Part shown: in pieces, positions 19,866-31,158 of the stretch
How positions within the stretch are numbered: position 1 is the first letter of the stretch
How the letters are laid out: every line of letters begins with the position of its first letter
Assembly: GCA_035048495.1 (NCBI GenBank)
Contig: CM068543.1
Coordinates: 26,587,751 to 26,651,750, forward strand
DNA length: 64,000 bases
Reading direction: 5' to 3'
Origin: Euptelea pleiosperma
Lineage: Eukaryota; Streptophyta; Magnoliopsida; Ranunculales; Eupteleaceae
The notes under the pieces: generated by a model
Databases searched by the model: none
What the model saw: only the letters and a program-made list of their open reading frames with translations
Told to the model about the DNA's origin: nothing
Program-made: the position numbers and the translations under genes

Positions 19866-22540
19866 GTCTGGTTTCAAGCCTAAAAGATCATTAGAGGTGA
19901 TCTTGTTCACTTCGGAGGAGCCTACACGTTTTGGGATCAGCTGCTTGGGAAGGTCAGTGCCAAAAATTTACTTATGAGATAATAGATTAGGCTACACATG
20001 TTATTTGGTTACAATGTTATAATTTTTATCTATTCATTCTTGATTAATCTCTTAACTTTAAAATTCCTGTACCTCTAGTAACTCTTATCGAATATCTCCA
20101 TTGCTTGCTGAAGGCATCTTATACATTATCTCAAACGTGCAGCCGCTTATTGGCAGGGAGTGAGCCACTTGCAAAAGCACTCAAGGAGATAGCTGATGGT
20201 CAAAATGTATCATTTTTTTATGCTGCAAGATCTGCTGGTTATGCAAAGATCAAGAGGACTTATCTAGTGTGTTCCTGAAGAAGGGAAGCTATTCTGCTTT
20301 TGTGGAGTTACACATAGAGCAGGGTCCCATTCTGGAAGAAGAAGGCAAGCTGGTCTAACATTCATATAAATACCCCTTTGGTAGTCACCATTTTAAATTC
20401 TTGTTAATCATAATTATCCGACACCCAGGCATTTCTATTGGTATTGTAACTGCAATTGCTGCCCCTGCAAGTATCAAGGTGGATTTTGAAGGAAATGGAG
20501 GCCATGCAGGAGCTGTCTTAATGCCACATAGGTGATGGACATGTTCATTTTTCTAACTGTCATTACTTCTTGATATAGGCATTAATAACAGTCTGGACTT
20601 TGATAGTATCACAGAAACTTCTTCCCATCAATATTTACTTATAAATTTAAGTTTATTTCTACAATGGTTGAAAGCGAAGAGTTGACAGACAACACCGTAT
20701 GCATACCTACCTGATCAGAGTCTGAGAGTGTAGACTATCCCCAAGTTAAGAAAGAAGTTGGTGGGGTGCAATATGTGTCCCCAGTCAAAAGTTTTTTCAT
20801 GGCCATTTATGAGCACTCAAGATTAGCTCAACAGAGAGCTGACGATACAGGTCAAGTTCAAGATCATTGAAGACTTTGCCTTAAGTGTGTGACCAACGGT
20901 TTAAGCCTAGTAGAGCATTAGTTAAATAATTTTAATTCCTCTTCTCCTCTATATATGAAGGGGCATTGGTCTTAGATTTATCAGTTTCCGTAGTGGAGTA
21001 GTCGTCGTGTAGCAACCTTATACACCCGATCTTCACAAACAGTGCTCAACTTCATGATTTTTCTGTTTTGATTTTAATAATTTGTCTCCTCTACAACCCA
21101 AAAAGGGATATCTCTGACATGAAATCTTAGTTTACATAAACCGATGATCTTCTCATATCCATTTAATAGTGAAAGGATGGTAATTGAGGAACATTAACAA
21201 CTATGTTCCATAGGCTCAGTTTAGCTAAATTGACGTGTTCCTGGTTGTCAAAGCTTGAAGTCCCCACTTTAGCAGTTGACTGTCTTTACTTTTACTCTTT
21301 TTATTTTTTGTGCTCATTTGTAGAAATGAGATTCATAAACTTTGTATCACATCACTGTGAGCAGAAATGATGCTGGACTAGCAGCTGCAGAATTAGCACT
21401 GGCTGTTGAGAAACATGTGTTAGAATCTGGATCAATTGACACTGTTGGTACAGTAGGTAAGGTGAACTGCTGAACTTCATTTTTATGTCTTTGAAGTCTT
21501 GTAAATTACAAGGTCCTGCTCTCAAGTTATGGAGCACCACATTTTGCTTATTAGTAGATCTAACCTGTTTAGTATATTCATTCTTCATTATATGCTGTTT
21601 CTTTATCTGTATTAACTAATCTTACTGGTACTCACTCTTAAACCGACTAGAAATGTTTTTAGATAAAGAATAAATTGGCATTCTTTTGAGGATTTGTGTT
21701 TTTTTAATAACTTATTGCTATTTTTGCAAGGCATTTTGGAGCTACATCCAGGGGCCATCAATAGCATCCCAAGCAAATCACATCTAGAAATTGGTATGCT
21801 TATCTTTGATGAATGTGTGTTTCAAATATGGGTTGTTTTCCTAGGACAATAGCTCGCATATGCTCTATGATGATTTGGTTGTTTCTGTTGCTGAAGTGAA
21901 TTTGGGAAGTTGTCAAGTATAACATATCACCAAGCTATCTGTTCCCAGCGGATGATGTGGTTAATATCATTAAATTGTTAATATATTCTTTTGTCTTTTA
22001 TTCCATTTGTCAGACACACGAGACATCGATGAGAAGCGAAGGAACAATGTAATTGAGAAAATTCATCAATCTGCTATTACAATAGCTAAGAATCATAAGG
22101 TCAAGCTATCGGAATTTAAAATTGTCAACCAGGATCCACCAGCACTATCATATGAAACAGTAATTAAGGCAATGGAAGTTGCATCACAAGAGCTGAACCT
22201 CACCCACAAGTTGATGATTAGCCGAGCCTACCATGATTCACTATTCGTGGCCAGGTAATTCAAAATTAAAAAATAAAAACAAAAGGGGAAAAGATGAAAT
22301 GCTGCTCTTTGACCTTTGTTAAATGCAATTTCTCAACTCCTTCGGAACAAATAGAACTATATTTTACATGCTTAAGCTTGGTTGTGAGTATTTGATGTGT
22401 AAGGGAGGCTTCCATGCATACCAAATATAAAATACTTGGAACCTTAAATTTTATTTTGCCACAAATTGCTGCTAATCGTTCAATGATGCATCTATGCAGA
22501 AGATCTCCAATGGGCATGATCTTCATTCCATGTTACAAAG
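19866..22540 (+). pseudogene. UAH: Captured ureidoglycolate amidohydrolase fragment, arm 1
   Basis: Exons with introns kept: 19866-19952 ('EVILFTSEEPTRFGISCLG'), 20143-20344, 20429-20531 ('VTAIAAPASIKVDFEGNGGH'), 21365-21456, 21731-21793 ('GILELHPGAINSIPSKSH'), 22014-22254 ('VKLSEFKIVNQDPPALSYE'), 22500-22540 ('SPMGMIFIPCYKG'). UAH is an M20-family Mn-dependent amidohydrolase of ureide (purine nitrogen) catabolism. The catalytic SEEP, the metal-binding His of 'ELHIEQGP' and 'AYHDSLF' are visible. The N-terminal exons and the last exon ('YSHKP' region) are missing. A 1-bp loss in the run ATGCAAAGATCAAG (20241-20254) shifts the frame; arm 2 keeps the base. One intron (20345-20428) would need a GC donor. 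The conserved 'ISPMG' is 'RSPMG' here. Allantoate amidohydrolase was considered, but these motifs fit UAH better. Confidence 0.85.
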
Positions 22541-22944
22541 GTTTGTATTGTCCCTTATTCTTCTCTATTCATTTTCTTCTCTGCACAATGGTAGTACCAT
22601 ATTGACATGAACGCATTCTATTGAATGGAATTCCTTCGATCTGCAAGTGTATTAGTCAAAAATATTTTTTTATTTCCCTTCTTGATAAGTAAAATTAATT
22701 TATCATGATAGAGAAAAGACGAGCTACTGGAGACTGTTTTCCCTATATAAGGATTGTGTTATTTCTCCTTAAGCCAATATATTGACAGTTTCATTGGCAT
22801 TTAAACTTTTGTACATATAAAGAAGTTGCTAAAAAGTTATTATTTTTTAGCACTTAACATTTCAAGAGCAGCTCTTGGCACCTTGGAATAACATCTTTTA
22901 TGGACTCATTAAATAATTAGTTATTATAAAAGTTACTTTTGTAG
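22541..22944 (+). other. Junction between captured UAH and GMPP, arm 1
   Basis: The stretch is intronic and AT-rich. It begins at the donor after the UAH 'CYKG' exon and ends at a splice acceptor (TTTTGTAG, 22937-22944) before the GMPP exon. The UAH-to-GMPP switch must lie inside it; no target duplication or filler was recognised. Confidence 0.45.
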
Positions 22945-23163
22945 GTGATGTTGAATTTCTTCAAGGAATTGGACACGAAACCTAGGATCAAGGTCACTTG
23001 CTCACAAGAGACTAGGCCACTCGGCACCATGGGTCCCTTGGCTCTAGCCAAGGACAAGCTGGTCAATGATTTTGGTGAGCCATTTTTCATCCTCAACAGT
23101 GATGTTATTAGTGACTACCTGCTCAAAGAAATGATCGAATTCCACAAAGCTCATGGAGGAGAG
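22945..23163 (+). pseudogene. GMPP: Captured GDP-mannose pyrophosphorylase exon, arm 1
   Basis: The exon translates to a block from the nucleotidyltransferase domain of mannose-1-phosphate guanylyltransferase. It contains 'VTCSQETRPLGTMGPLALAK' and then 'FFILNSDVISDYLLKEMIEF', followed by 'HKAHGGE'. The enzyme makes GDP-mannose for cell-wall polysaccharides, N-glycans and ascorbate. Only this single internal exon is present, so it cannot be functional. It ends at 23163, next to the spacer's subterminal repeats. Conserved plant sequences have Pro in 'SDYPLKEM', as arm 2 does, so arm 1's Leu is a later change. Confidence 0.85.
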
Positions 23164-23339
23164 GTTAAAGACCATAGTCTTTCACTGTAAACCGTAGTCT
23201 AAAACTATCTCTAAAAGTGTAGTCTAATCGGGTGTAGTCTAAAGTTGGCAAAAACGACTACGGTTTTTAACTGCGGTCTATAAAAGGTATAAGACTACGG
23301 GTTTATCCCAAACTGTAGTTATAAGTCTACATAAAAGAC
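23140..23339. repeat. Spacer (loop) of the palindrome with CACTA-like subterminal repeats
   Basis: The first 24 bp continue the GMPP exon of arm 1 ('HKAHGGE'). The rest (23164-23339) is made of short motifs AACCGTAGTCT, GACTACGG and TGTAGTCTAA in both orientations. These resemble the subterminal repeats next to the outer termini (CCGTAG, CCATAG). No CACTA terminus is present. This looks like the inner subterminal region of the ancestral, un-inverted element. Confidence 0.6.
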
Positions 23340-23534
23340 TTCGATCATTTCTTTGAGCGGGTAGTCACTAATAACATCACTGTTGAGGACGAAAAATAGC
23401 TCACCAAAATCATTGACCAGCTTGTCCTTGGCTAGGGCCAAGGGACCCGTGGTGCCGAGTGGCCTAGTCTCTTGTGAGCAAGTGACCTTGATCCTAGGTT
23501 TCGTGTCCAATTCCTTAAAGAAATTCAGCATCAC
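23340..23534 (-). pseudogene. GMPP: Captured GDP-mannose pyrophosphorylase exon, arm 2
   Basis: Mirror of 22945-23139 on the minus strand. It reads 'LNSDVISDYPLKEMIE' and stops at the arm boundary, so it is about 24 bp shorter than arm 1's copy. It differs from arm 1 at several residues (Thr for Met, Leu for Pro, Val for Ile, Pro for Leu), so neither arm is an exact copy of the other. Confidence 0.82.
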
Positions 23535-23938
23535 CTACAAAAGTAACTTTTATAATAACTAATTATTTAATGAGTCCATAAAAGATGTTATTCCAAGGTG
23601 CCAAAAGCTGCTCTTGAAATGTTAAGTGCTAAAAAACAATAACTTTTTAGCAACTTCTTTATATGTGCAAAAGTTTAAATGCCAATGAAACTGCCAATAT
23701 ATTGGCTTAAGGTGAAATAACACAATCCTTATACAGGAAAAACAGTCCCCAGTAGCTCTTCTTTTCTCTATCATGATAAATTAATTTTACTTATCAAGAA
23801 GGGAAATAAACAAATATTTTCAACTAATACACTTGCAGATCGAAGGAATTCCATTCAATAGAATGCGTTCATGTCAATATGGTACTACCATTGTGCAGAG
23901 AAGAAAATGATTAGAGAAGAATAGGGGACAACACAAAC

Positions 23939-26612
23939 CTTTGTAACATGGAATGAAGATCATGCCCATTGGAGATATTCTGCATAGATGCATCATTGAA
24001 CGATTAGCAGCAATTTGTGGCAAAATAAAATTTAAGGTTCCAAGTATTTTATATTTGGTATGCATGGAAGCATCCCTTACACATCAAATACTCACAACCA
24101 AGCTTAAGCATGTAAAATATAGTTCTATTTGTTCCGAAGGAGTTGAGAAATTACATTTGACAAAAGTCAAAGAGCAGCATTTCATCTTTTCCCCTTTTGT
24201 TTTTATTTTTTAATTTTGAATTACCTGGCCACGAATAGTGAATCATGGTAGGCTCGGCTAATCATCAACTTGTGGGTGAGGTTCAGCTCTTGTGATGCAA
24301 CTTCCATTGCCTTAATTACTGTTTCATATGACAGTGCTAGTGGATCCTGGTTGACAATTTTAAATTCCGATAGCTTGACCTTACGATTCTTAGCTATTGT
24401 AATAGCAGATTGATGAATTTTCTCAATTACATTGTTCCTTCGCTTCTCATTGATGTCTTGTGTGTCTGACAAATGGAATAAAAGACAAAAGAATATATTA
24501 ACAATTTAATGATATTAACCACATCATCCGCTGGGAACAGATAGCTTGGTGATATGTTATACTTGACAACTTCCCAATTCACTTCAGCAACAGAAACAAC
24601 CAAACCATCATAGAGCATATGCGAGCTATTGTCCCAGGAAAACAACCCATATTTGAAACACACATTCATCAAAGATAAGCATACCAATTTCTAGATGTGA
24701 TTTGCTTGGGATGCTATTGATGGCCCCTGGATGTAGATCCAAAATGCCTTGCAAAAACAGCAATAAGTTATTAAAAAAACACAAATCCTCAAAAGAATGC
24801 CAATTTATTCTTTATCTAAAAACATTTCCAGTCGGTTTAAGAGTGAGTACCAGTAAGATTAGTTAATACAGATAAAGAAACAGCATATAACGAAGAATGA
24901 ATATACTAAACAGGTTAGATCTCCTAATAAGCAAAATGTGGTGCTCCATAACTTGAGAGCAGGACCTTGTAATTTACAAGACTTCAAAGACATAAAAATG
25001 AAGTTCAGCAGTTCACCTTACCTACTGTACCAATAGTGTCAATTGATCCAGATTCTAACATATGTTTCTCAACAGCCAGTGCTAATTCTGTAGCTGCTAG
25101 TCCAGCATCATTTCTGCTCATAGTGATGTGATACAAAGTTTATGAATCTCATTTCTACAAATGAGCACAAAAAATAAAAAGAGTAAAAGTAAAGACAGTC
25201 AACTGCTAAAGTGGGGACTTCAAGCTTTGACAACCAGGAACACGTCAATTTAGCTAAACTGAGCCTATGGAACATAGTTGCTAATGTTCCTCAATTACCA
25301 TCCTTTCACTATTAAATGGATATGAGAAGATCATCAGTTTATGTAAACTAAGATTTCATGTCGGAGATATCCCTTTTTGGGTTGTAGAGGAGACAAATTA
25401 TTAAAATCAAAACGGAAAAATATGAAGTTGAGCACTGTTTGTGAAGATCGGGTGTATAAGGTTGCTACACGACGACTACTCCACTACGGAAACTGATAAA
25501 TCTAAGACCAATGCCCCTTCATATATAGAGGATAAGAGGAATTAAAATTATTTAACTAATGCTCTACTAGGCTTAAACCGTTGGTCACACACTTAAGGCA
25601 AAGTCTTCAATGATCTTGAACTTGACCTGTATCTTCAGCTCTCTGTTGAACTAATCTTGAGTGTTCATAAATGGCCATGAAAAAACTTTTGACTGGGGAC
25701 ACATATTGCACCCCACCAACTTCTTTCTTAACTTGGGGATAGTCTACACTCTCAGACTCTGATCAGGTAGGTATGCATACGGTGTTGTCTATCAACTCTT
25801 CGCTTTCAACCATTGTAGAAATAAACTTAAATTTATAAGTAAATATTGATGGGAAGAAGTTTCTGTGATACTATCAAAGTCCAGACTGTTATTAATGCCT
25901 ATATCAAGAAGTAATGACAGTTAGAAAAATGAACATGTCCATCACCTATGTGGCATTAAGACAGCTCCTGCATGGCCTCCATTTCCTTCAAAATCCACCT
26001 TGATACTTGCAGGGGCAGCAATTGCAGTTACAATACCAATAGAAATGCCTGGGTGTCAGATAATTATGATTAACAAGAATTTAAAATGGTGACTACCAAT
26101 GGGGTATTTATATGAATGTTAGACAAGCTTGCCTTCTTCTTCCAGAATGGGACCCTGCTCTATGTGTAACTCCACAAAAGCAGAATAGCTTCCCTTCTTC
26201 AGGAACACACTAGATAAGTCCTCTTGATCTTTTGCATAACCAGCAGATCTTGCAACATAAAAAAATGATACATTTTGACCATCAGCCGTCTCCTTGAGTG
26301 CTTTTGCAAGTGGCTCACTCCCTGCCAATAAGCGGCTGCACGTTTGAGATAACGTATAAGATGCCTTCAGCAAGCAATGGAGATATTCGATAAGAGTTAC
26401 TAGAGGTACATGAATTTTAAAGTTAAGAGATTAATCAAGAGTGAATAGATAAAAATTATAACATTGTAACCAAATAACATGTGTAGCCTAATCTATTATC
26501 TCATAAGTAAATTTTTGGCACTGACCTTCCCAAGCAGCTGATCCCAAAACATGTAGGCTCCTCCGAAGTGAACAAGATCACCTCTAATGATCTTTTAGGC
26601 ATGAAACCAGAC
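23939..26612 (-). pseudogene. UAH: Captured ureidoglycolate amidohydrolase fragment, arm 2
   Basis: Mirror copy of 19866-22540, with the same exon and intron order on the minus strand. Examples are exon 24225-24465 ('VKLSEFKIVNQDPLALSYE'), exon 23939-23979 ('ISPMGMIFIPCYKG') and the exon at about 26132-26334. The last keeps the frame through 'SAGYAKDQEDLSSVFLKKGS' where arm 1 is frameshifted. Changes private to this arm include 'DTQDINE' for the conserved 'DTRDIDE' and Leu for Pro in 'DPPAL'. Each arm has its own hits at conserved positions, the pattern expected without protein-level selection. N- and C-terminal exons are missing, so no enzyme can be made. Confidence 0.85.
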
Positions 26613-28230
26613 CTGTGAAACTCTCAGTGAGGAGAAAATGGATAAAAGGTAGCTGTGAACTGTGTAGTTCTTGGGAAAATGTTACATCAACGAAACATTT
26701 ACATCACTTAGAGTCGGGAAAACTTACCATTGATGCAAGTATGTCAAAAGGAACTCATAAGTGGTTCAAAATGATAAATTCAGTAATCTCGTTTGAAGTG
26801 AGTTTACAAAAGAATCGTCGTTTAGATATTCAATTGCTCCAAAACTATTTCAGGTCTGAAATAAGATTAACCCCTTGATTTTTGAATTCTAGCCACCCAA
26901 GTATCAATATTTTCCACATTCCAAGATCATTTTCTAATCCAAAATCAACAAACAAAAAAAAAAAAAAACAAATAAAGAACACTGCACCTGAATGAGTATC
27001 TTCACTATTGTACTCTTGGTAGGATGATAATATCCAGCAAACATAACCAATACTGCAAAATGTCAATCCAAATCCAAAAGAAATCATTTAAAATTTGATG
27101 TAAATGGAATTCAAGAAAATCAGAAAAACTCATTTAAGTAAGCATCAAAAAAATATTGTATATGATGAAACTGTAGCAAAATGCCACAAAAGGGTTATGA
27201 ATATTTAGAAGAAATGACACATGGAGATAGAAAGTCCCTTCCAGAATAGTCTTTTGGCCAGAAATCCATTTTTTAGCACATGGAACAGTTGAAAGTATGT
27301 ATATCTTACACAACAAAATGTGATATTGACACCTTAACAAGTGTCCCTTCCTAAATACGTTCCCATTTTAAAGGATTTCAAATTTCGATTCTTAATCTTG
27401 GTGACTCCCGAATACCAGTGTATATGTATTTTTGGTTTTGAAGAACCCATAAACCCAAAAGATGTTATAAGTTCTCTTGTATATCTATTCAATTAATTAA
27501 CCATGCCAACAATAATTTCAAAGACAGGATCAACATCAGATCTACCATCCTTCGACCAAAAAACATAAGATCTACCATCATGAACTAATAGTTTTCCATT
27601 GAGAAAAAACTAATTGCTAGATCTTAACAATCAAATTAAGGGGATATCACTTCCAAAACTCTTGAAATCTTCACCTCCAAAAACCTAAGAATCAGAAATA
27701 ATTTTGAAGAACGAAAAAACAAACAACAAAAGAGTGATTCTCAGAACGAAAAAACCTAAACCTAGACTGTCTTCTTCGGCATTTTGCAGAGAGATGAACG
27801 AAGGAGGGAAGAAGAAGGAGAAGAAGAGAGCCAAGGCAACAGCCACATCACCGACATATGTCCGTGTGTACCTTTTGATAGTCGAGAGATAAGAAAATCG
27901 CAAGGCTGCCTTTTCTCCTCTACTTTGAAAACTCTAGAGAGAAGCTTAGGGTTTATTAATACCCTAAATCCCAGACACGAAAAAACTAACTAATACTTAC
28001 CTTAAGGGCAAATGGCCGGAGTTGAAGGGAACAACGATGGCGAATGGCAGTAGTTGGCAGCGATGGATGACAGAACGATGGTAGCAGGCAGCAGAGGCAT
28101 GGAGAGAACAAGACTAAGCCAAAGAAAGGGCTAGGGCAGAAAAAGAGATACGGTCTGGGATGAAGACGAGCAAGAAGATATCGCAATGAGAGAGAGAGGC
28201 AATGAAGTGATTGAGAGATAAATCGTCAGG
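26613..28230 (-). other. Mirror of unassigned 5' region, arm 2
   Basis: Inverted copy of 18240-19865. It contains the mirror ORFs (27685-27903 and 27986-28186, minus), with about the same level of scattered differences as the rest of the arms. No recognisable protein. Confidence 0.4.
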
Positions 28231-28242
28231 AGTATTTATAAT
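28231..28242 (-). promoter_or_regulatory. Promoter-like sequence at the right end, directed inwards
   Basis: The reverse complement gives the TATA-like ATTATAAATACT, the mirror of 18229-18240. With the left copy it would drive convergent transcription across the palindrome. Inference from motif only. Confidence 0.45.
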
Positions 28243-28573
28243 TCCCAATACTATGGTTTGTTAGAAACCGTGGCTTATACTCTACTAATGTGTAAAATTA
28301 CGGTTTTTGCAAATACTGTGGCCATATTGCAAACCTTTAGGTTATGGATTTTACTAAAACCGTTGTACTTTGTCTTTGTAATTATGTGGTCAATAACCTT
28401 GGTTTTCGATAAAGCTGTGGCTTAAAGGTTTAACACTACGGTTTTAGTGAAAATTGTGGCCATTTGACAAAACTTTAGGCTACGGTGTTTCTGAAAATTG
28501 TAGTTTTTTATTTTTCTAAATTAATTATTTTTAAATTATAGTATTAGGCTTTGATTTTTAATAAAATTGTAGG

Positions 28574-28620
28574 CTATTGATTTTTTAGTAGTGTAGTCTA
28601 AACAGTATTATGTAGTAGTG
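28574..28620 (-). repeat. Right CACTA terminal inverted repeat
   Basis: Mirror of 17851-17897, ending GTAGTAGTG. It abuts the Gypsy LTR copy C at 28621. Confidence 0.75.
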
Positions 28621-31158
28621 ATGGTGGTGGGTTTAAAACATGATATTTTTAGAAAGAGATTATCAGATAACTGCAAAAACACATTGATTCAATAAATAAC
28701 AAAACTCGCACCAAAGTAAACTAACTTCCATTGATTCGAATAACTTCTTTTACAACATAACAAAAGCAATAAATCTAACTAGAAAGCAGATAAAAATGAT
28801 GTGAGATGTAGAGAGAGAGAATAGAGAGGGAAACTAACCCTTAAGAGAGAAAGTGGAGAAGAGAGAGAAAGTGAAAGAAAGATAAAGAAAGAAAGAGAAA
28901 TCTAGAGAGAGAAAACCTAAAAGAAGAGAGAAAGAGAGATCTTGAGAGAGAAAGCCTAAAAGAAGAGAGAGAAAGTGGAAGCTCACCATTAGCACTTACC
29001 ATTTGGCATTGAGAGTGAGGATCGACCATGGAAGTGGAACACGTGGTAGGAGAGTAGCATGCAGTGCAGCAACCAAGAGGATGTTGCTGGTTCTCCAAGA
29101 AAGAAGGTGAGGGGCTATAGGTCTGGCCAAGTGGTGGCAGTGAGATGGTGGTCCTCGTGAGTTGGTGGTGAAGATAGCAAGATTGGAGCGCTTGACTAGC
29201 AAGTGAGAGTAGAACACTATGTTGGTGTCTCCAAGGGGATACAACCCGTGGATGTGCAGGTTGGTACAGTAGGTCTCACTAAAGTTGTTGATGCCCACGG
29301 TCAAGAAGGAGGCGTTGCTGGCCATGGAAGATGGAGGGCATGCAAGGTTGTGACGGTGATGAAGGAAGGAGGAGGTCTGCATGTGGACACAACACGAGAG
29401 TTTGAGAAAAGGAGGATCACGGCCTGCAACACGAGAGGGAAACTTGATGTTCTGAGATGCTCAACGGCTGTGAAGCCGTGGAGAATGGTGGTGATCATGG
29501 CATGCTGGAGAGGAAGGTGGTGACCGGAGGGAGGCGGTTGACCGTTGGAGAAGGCATGGTGGGGAGGAGGTATTGGACGAAGAGGAGCATGTGCAAGGAG
29601 GAAAAGATCAGGGGAGAAGCCAGCACCGCTAGGGAGATGCTCACGCTAGTGTTTAAAGAAGAAAACCGAAGTTACAGACGACCAAAGTTCTACAACTCCA
29701 GTGGAAAGAAAGGGAGAAGAAGAAGAAGGTGGTGCTGTACTCACAGTCTGCCCCCTTGAAGGAGAAGATGAGGGCGGCAGTGCTGTGGAGGGAAGTGGAA
29801 GTGGAAGCCCATGAGCTTGCAGATGTTGCAACTTTTTACTTTGGAGGAACAACAGATTCAGGTGGTGGTGCAATCCGTGGAGGAGCACTAGTTCGCCGGC
29901 AATAGCATGATGGAGAAGGAGTCCAAGTGGTTGATCGAACTGTGGAGAGCAAGGCAACGAGGTGGTAAGCCGTGGGGTAGCAGTAGAAGAAGAACGGCCG
30001 GAGTTGTAGGGCGAAAGCTAGGAGGAAGAAGAAGAAGAAGAAGAAGAGGATGACGAGCAAGAAGAAGAGGAGGAAGGGAGAAGGAGAGGAGGAGAGGGGG
30101 GAAAGGGGATTAGGGTTCGTCCCTCTCCTTCCCCTTTTTATAAGCTTCCTTCTTTCCTTTAATGGAAATTAGGATTTAAAAACAAATAATAATAATAAAA
30201 AAAAATTTAAATATTTTCTTTCTTTTAATGGGTAATTTCCCATTTAGTGGACCCCCCATTTTCAAAAATTAATTTAAAATATTTTGAAATTGCGGGGTCC
30301 ACTAAATGACTGGGCCGTGATTTGATGATGATGGGCCCGGCTGTTGGCCCACACATTTTAGCATAGAATGATGAGGGCCATCATATCAAAAGATGATGTG
30401 AAGGATAATTTGCCGATGCTAGGATGGATGATGACTGGATTGGGACCCAGATTGGTGGACCGACGGATCTAGAGAGATCCAACGGTCAGAAAGCTAAAGG
30501 AGATGAGGCAGAGCCAACGAACATGAGATCTGAGGTTAGGTCAGTAGATCTGAGGATCGGGTGGTGAGGTATGAAGAGAGAGGAGAGAGAATTAGGAGAG
30601 ATGAGAGAGAAAATACTATAGACTACAGATATAATAGCTGGCGGAGGGTCTAGAACCCTTGTGTTCAATATGTTCTCTTCTCGGGCTTCGCCAACAGAAC
30701 AGATTATTATTTCTTCTCATTTCATGTGGCTTCGACTGCTTTGGTCCATCTCCTGGTCATCAGCTCTCCCACTCTCTTAGTTCTTTGGGCTGGCTCTTCG
30801 ATCCTTTTGTTCAGCCCGTAATAGGCCCATATCTTCTAAACATAGTGTGTTGACTCTTTAAGCTTTGATGATGGGCTTTCATTATCGATGTGGGCCCGCA
30901 AGTCTCGAGAATCATCCAATCTAGGTTTCCTACGATAGAAGAAGCGCGTAATGAGACTTAATCAAAATGACTTTATATCTAGACTTCCGAAAATGTGTTT
31001 AATGCATGCAAATATACCATTCGTCCAGAAAAATGTGTTCTACGCAACATAAGAGACTCTTACATAGAAATGTGGATAAATAGAGCAATTTTACGTAGGA
31101 GAGCGTGATAACGCTAAAAGGATAATTGCTTAAAATAAGCACTTTTTAGCAAATATCA
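28621..31158 (-). repeat. Gypsy LTR copy C (long form)
   Basis: Read on minus from 31158 it starts TGATATTTGCTAAAAAG and follows copy A: the GCGTTATCACGCTC block, the intact equivalent of the solo-LTR target site (about 31005-31060), the GGGCCCACA block, and the tRNA-like box (30646-30699). A TATA box follows (reverse complement of 30136-30142, CTTATAAAAAGG), then a GA/CT-rich leader. The downstream 1.4 kb contains Ser/Pro/Leu-rich ORFs (28996-29382, 29646-29957, 29836-30060, all minus) that are low in complexity and match nothing I know. A GAA run lies at 30023-30050. No purine tract precedes the start, so this is a 5' or solo LTR. Confidence 0.55.

Larger units (their letters stand above)
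17851..28620. mobile_element. Palindromic CACTA-bounded element carrying captured plant gene pieces
   Basis: The segment begins CACTACTACATAATACTG (17851) and ends with its reverse complement (28603-28620). This is the CACTA signature of En/Spm-type DNA transposons, followed by subterminal repeats of the form CCATAG / AACCGTAG. The whole segment is a near-perfect inverted repeat: arm 1 is 17851-23139, arm 2 is 23340-28620, and the spacer is 200 bp. Each arm contains a promoter-like end, UAH exons with introns and one GMPP exon. No transposase is present, so it is non-autonomous (Pack-type). The 3-bp target duplication expected for CACTA is not seen (AAA left, ATG right). The arms differ by scattered substitutions and small indels. 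Confidence 0.8.

Noticed and set aside
19866..22540. Captured gene as allantoate amidohydrolase
   Set aside because: The blocks 'LHPGAINSIPSKSH', 'EFKIVNQDPPALS' and 'YHDSLF..SPMGMIFIPCYKG' are those I know from ureidoglycolate amidohydrolase; the allantoate enzyme differs there.
17851..28620. Palindrome as a simple assembly error
   Set aside because: The arms differ by many substitutions and indels, with private changes in each, and the centre is unique. A chimeric read or mis-join would give identical arms. Long reads should still confirm it.
28996..30060. Several 70-130-residue ORFs on both strands
   Set aside because: Composition-driven (Ser, Pro, Leu or Arg/Glu from CT/GA-rich DNA), overlapping in several frames, inside an LTR leader; no family motif.
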